A stretch of DNA of 64,000 nt from Brevibacterium sp. RIT 803 (GTDB taxonomy: Bacteria; Actinomycetota; Actinomycetes; Actinomycetales; Brevibacteriaceae): positions 62,001 to 126,000 of the forward strand of contig NZ_JAFEMW010000001.1 in assembly GCF_016892625.1 (NCBI RefSeq). Direction: 5' to 3'. The notes beneath the pieces are model-generated. The model was not told the DNA's origin and did no database searches. It saw only the letters and a list, made by a program, of their open reading frames with translations. Below, in pieces: positions 62,952 through 64,000 of this stretch (positions are counted from its first letter, which is position 1; the number at the start of each line of letters is the position of its first letter). Position numbers and translations under genes: made by a program.

Positions 62952-64000
62952 CTCTCCTTGTCGTCCGCGGATGTCACGTCTGCGGGAATATCGTCTTCGT
63001 GGTTGCCGCCTGTGGAGATGTCGTCGTCCGCATCCTCGCTGAGCACATCGGGCAGGCCCATGGCGAAGCCGGCACCGCCGAGGTCTGGATCGTGGCCGCT
63101 GAGCAGCCACACTCTGCCGTTGTGTCTCCGGGCGGTCCTTCGGCACAGCGCCAGACCGATGCCGTGGCCATGTTCCGGGTCGAGACCGTCGGCGCTGCTG
63201 ATCCCCTCGTCGAAGATGGACTCCGCATCAGCGTCATCGACTCCCCCACCGGAGTCGGTGACGACGGCATGCAGCTCCGGACCGGAGCCGAGCAGCGTCA
63301 CCTCGACTCTGCCGAACACCTCGTCGGTTCGAGAAGCACCCTCAGCATCGCTGCCGCTTGCATTCGTTACCACAGCGCGCACCGCATTGTCGATGAGATT
63401 GCCGAGGATGAGTGTGACGTCCTCGGGCTCCTTCACCCGACCCAGCACCAAGGAATCCGGGGTGACTGCAAGGGTCACACCCGCCTCGGCGGCGGTGGTT
63501 CCCTTCGCCTCGAGCAGCGCACGAAGATACGGGTCTGTGATCACCTCGATGCCTTCGACGGGGGTCGCGATCGGTCCGGTCCGCAGGATCGTGGCGAGGT
63601 AGTTCCGTGCCTCATCGGTGGCCCCTGTGTCGACGAGGCCGAGGACGGTGTGCAGCCGGTTGGCGAACTCGTGGCGCTGAGTGCGCAGGGCCCGAGCCAT
63701 CGACGTCACCGATTCGAGCTGACGGGCCATCGTCAGCACCTGGGTCTCATCGCGCAGGGTGACGACCCCGCCCACGGAGACCCCATCACGGCTCACCCGC
63801 ACAGCCGTGGCCAACAGGATCCGATCGCCGACGGTGACTCTCCGACGCAGGGCACCGTGATCGGGTGCCTCGAGCATCATGCTCCTGATCACCTCAGGTA
63901 CGTCCGCCTGCGAGGCGTTCGCGGCCCCGCCCGTGACCGAGGCCGTGGTGTCCTCGCCTGTGTCGACGCCGTCCTCGTCGGCATCGACATGGGCTATCCC
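62948..64000 (-). CDS. Sensor histidine kinase, CitA/DcuS type (5' end beyond window)
   Basis: Partial kinase gene: the frame stays open to the right edge, so the sensor domain and start are missing. What remains is the end of a PAS domain (to about 63745), the phospho-acceptor His in the LRTQRHEFANRLH segment (DcuS/CitA-type HisKA_7TM-SPOB family), the N-box NLIDNAVRA, and the G-boxes DSGGGVDD and GHGIGLAL. A hydrophilic acidic tail of about 40 residues follows. It is translationally coupled to the response regulator. Ligand probably a di- or tricarboxylate, by family. Confidence 0.9.
   Translation of the reverse strand, partial: GIAHVDADEDGVDTGEDTTASVTGGAANASQADVPEVIRSMMLEAPDHGALRRRVTVGDRILLATAVRVSRDGVSVGGVVTLRDETQVLTMARQLESVTSMARALRTQRHEFANRLHTVLGLVDTGATDEARNYLATILRTGPIATPVEGIEVITDPYLRALLEAKGTTAAEAGVTLAVTPDSLVLGRVKEPEDVTLILGNLIDNAVRAVVTNASGSDAEGASRTDEVFGRVEVTLLGSGPELHAVVTDSGGGVDDADAESIFDEGISSADGLDPEHGHGIGLALCRRTARRHNGRVWLLSGHDPDLGGAGFAMGLPDVLSEDADDDISTGGNHEDDIPADVTSADDKER

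Overview
The window is a high-GC Gram-positive (actinobacterial) chromosome segment. The best fit is Brevibacterium or a close relative. This rests on the conserved order ftsK-pgsA-cinA-clgR-DUF3046-recA-recX-miaB-miaA-dapF-rsmC-like-hflX-dinG-lexA-lysM-hisCBHA, an actinobacterial-type LexA box (GAAC-N4-GTTC), and many genes that begin directly 6-7 nt after a TANNNT -10 box (leaderless starts). The genus is an inference. No rRNA, tRNA, CRISPR array, transposase or phage gene was seen.

Region 1 (1-6.2 kb): an orphan short-chain dehydrogenase, then a minus-strand operon lysR-dctQ-dctM-dctP (TRAP solute uptake). A divergent aspartate/glutamate-type racemase gene follows, with a T-N11-A LysR box over the lysR start.

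Region 2 (6.2-11.6 kb): an AT-richer accessory island. It holds a possible small membrane protein, an unrecognised 9-TM protein, a 54-bp remnant of a second racemase gene, an MHS-type MFS transporter translationally coupled to an amidase, and a remnant that looks like an SDR gene. Gene scraps near both edges point to past insertion or rearrangement.

Region 3 (11.6-21.8 kb): a pabC-like gene with a fused pabAB gene (p-aminobenzoate synthesis), a second SDR, pheT-pheS, a stand-alone acetolactate synthase and a pentapeptide-repeat protein.

Region 4 (21.8-26.0 kb): a HisD/HpsN-like dehydrogenase, a LysR regulator and an APC permease. A 22-bp direct repeat (21/22 identical) covering the leaderless start of the pentapeptide gene flanks the block, so it looks inserted.

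Region 5 (26.0-33.2 kb): VOC protein, SpoU/TrmH rRNA methyltransferase, then rplT-rpmI-infC. infC appears to start at AUC and has a terminator-like hairpin in a leader of about 240 nt. Next are a DUF1844 protein and a large SWIM-SNF2 helicase. The accessory genes of regions 3-5 separate pheST from the translation operon it usually follows.

Region 6 (33.2-38.2 kb): a TetR regulator and divergent NAD-binding epimerase with twin palindromic operators, then abgB-like hydrolase and AbgT transporter genes (p-aminobenzoyl-glutamate type).

Region 7 (38.2-57 kb): the core block sseB-priA-hisH-orf-hisB-hisC, lysM and lexA sharing a perfect SOS box, dinG, hflX, methyltransferase, dapF, miaA, orf, miaB, recX, recA (with its own SOS box), DUF3046, clgR, cinA and pgsA.

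Region 8 (57-64 kb): ftsK; an ArsR-like regulator divergent from an MFS exporter, separated by 35-bp tandem repeats; and a CitA/DcuS-type two-component pair whose kinase runs off the right edge.
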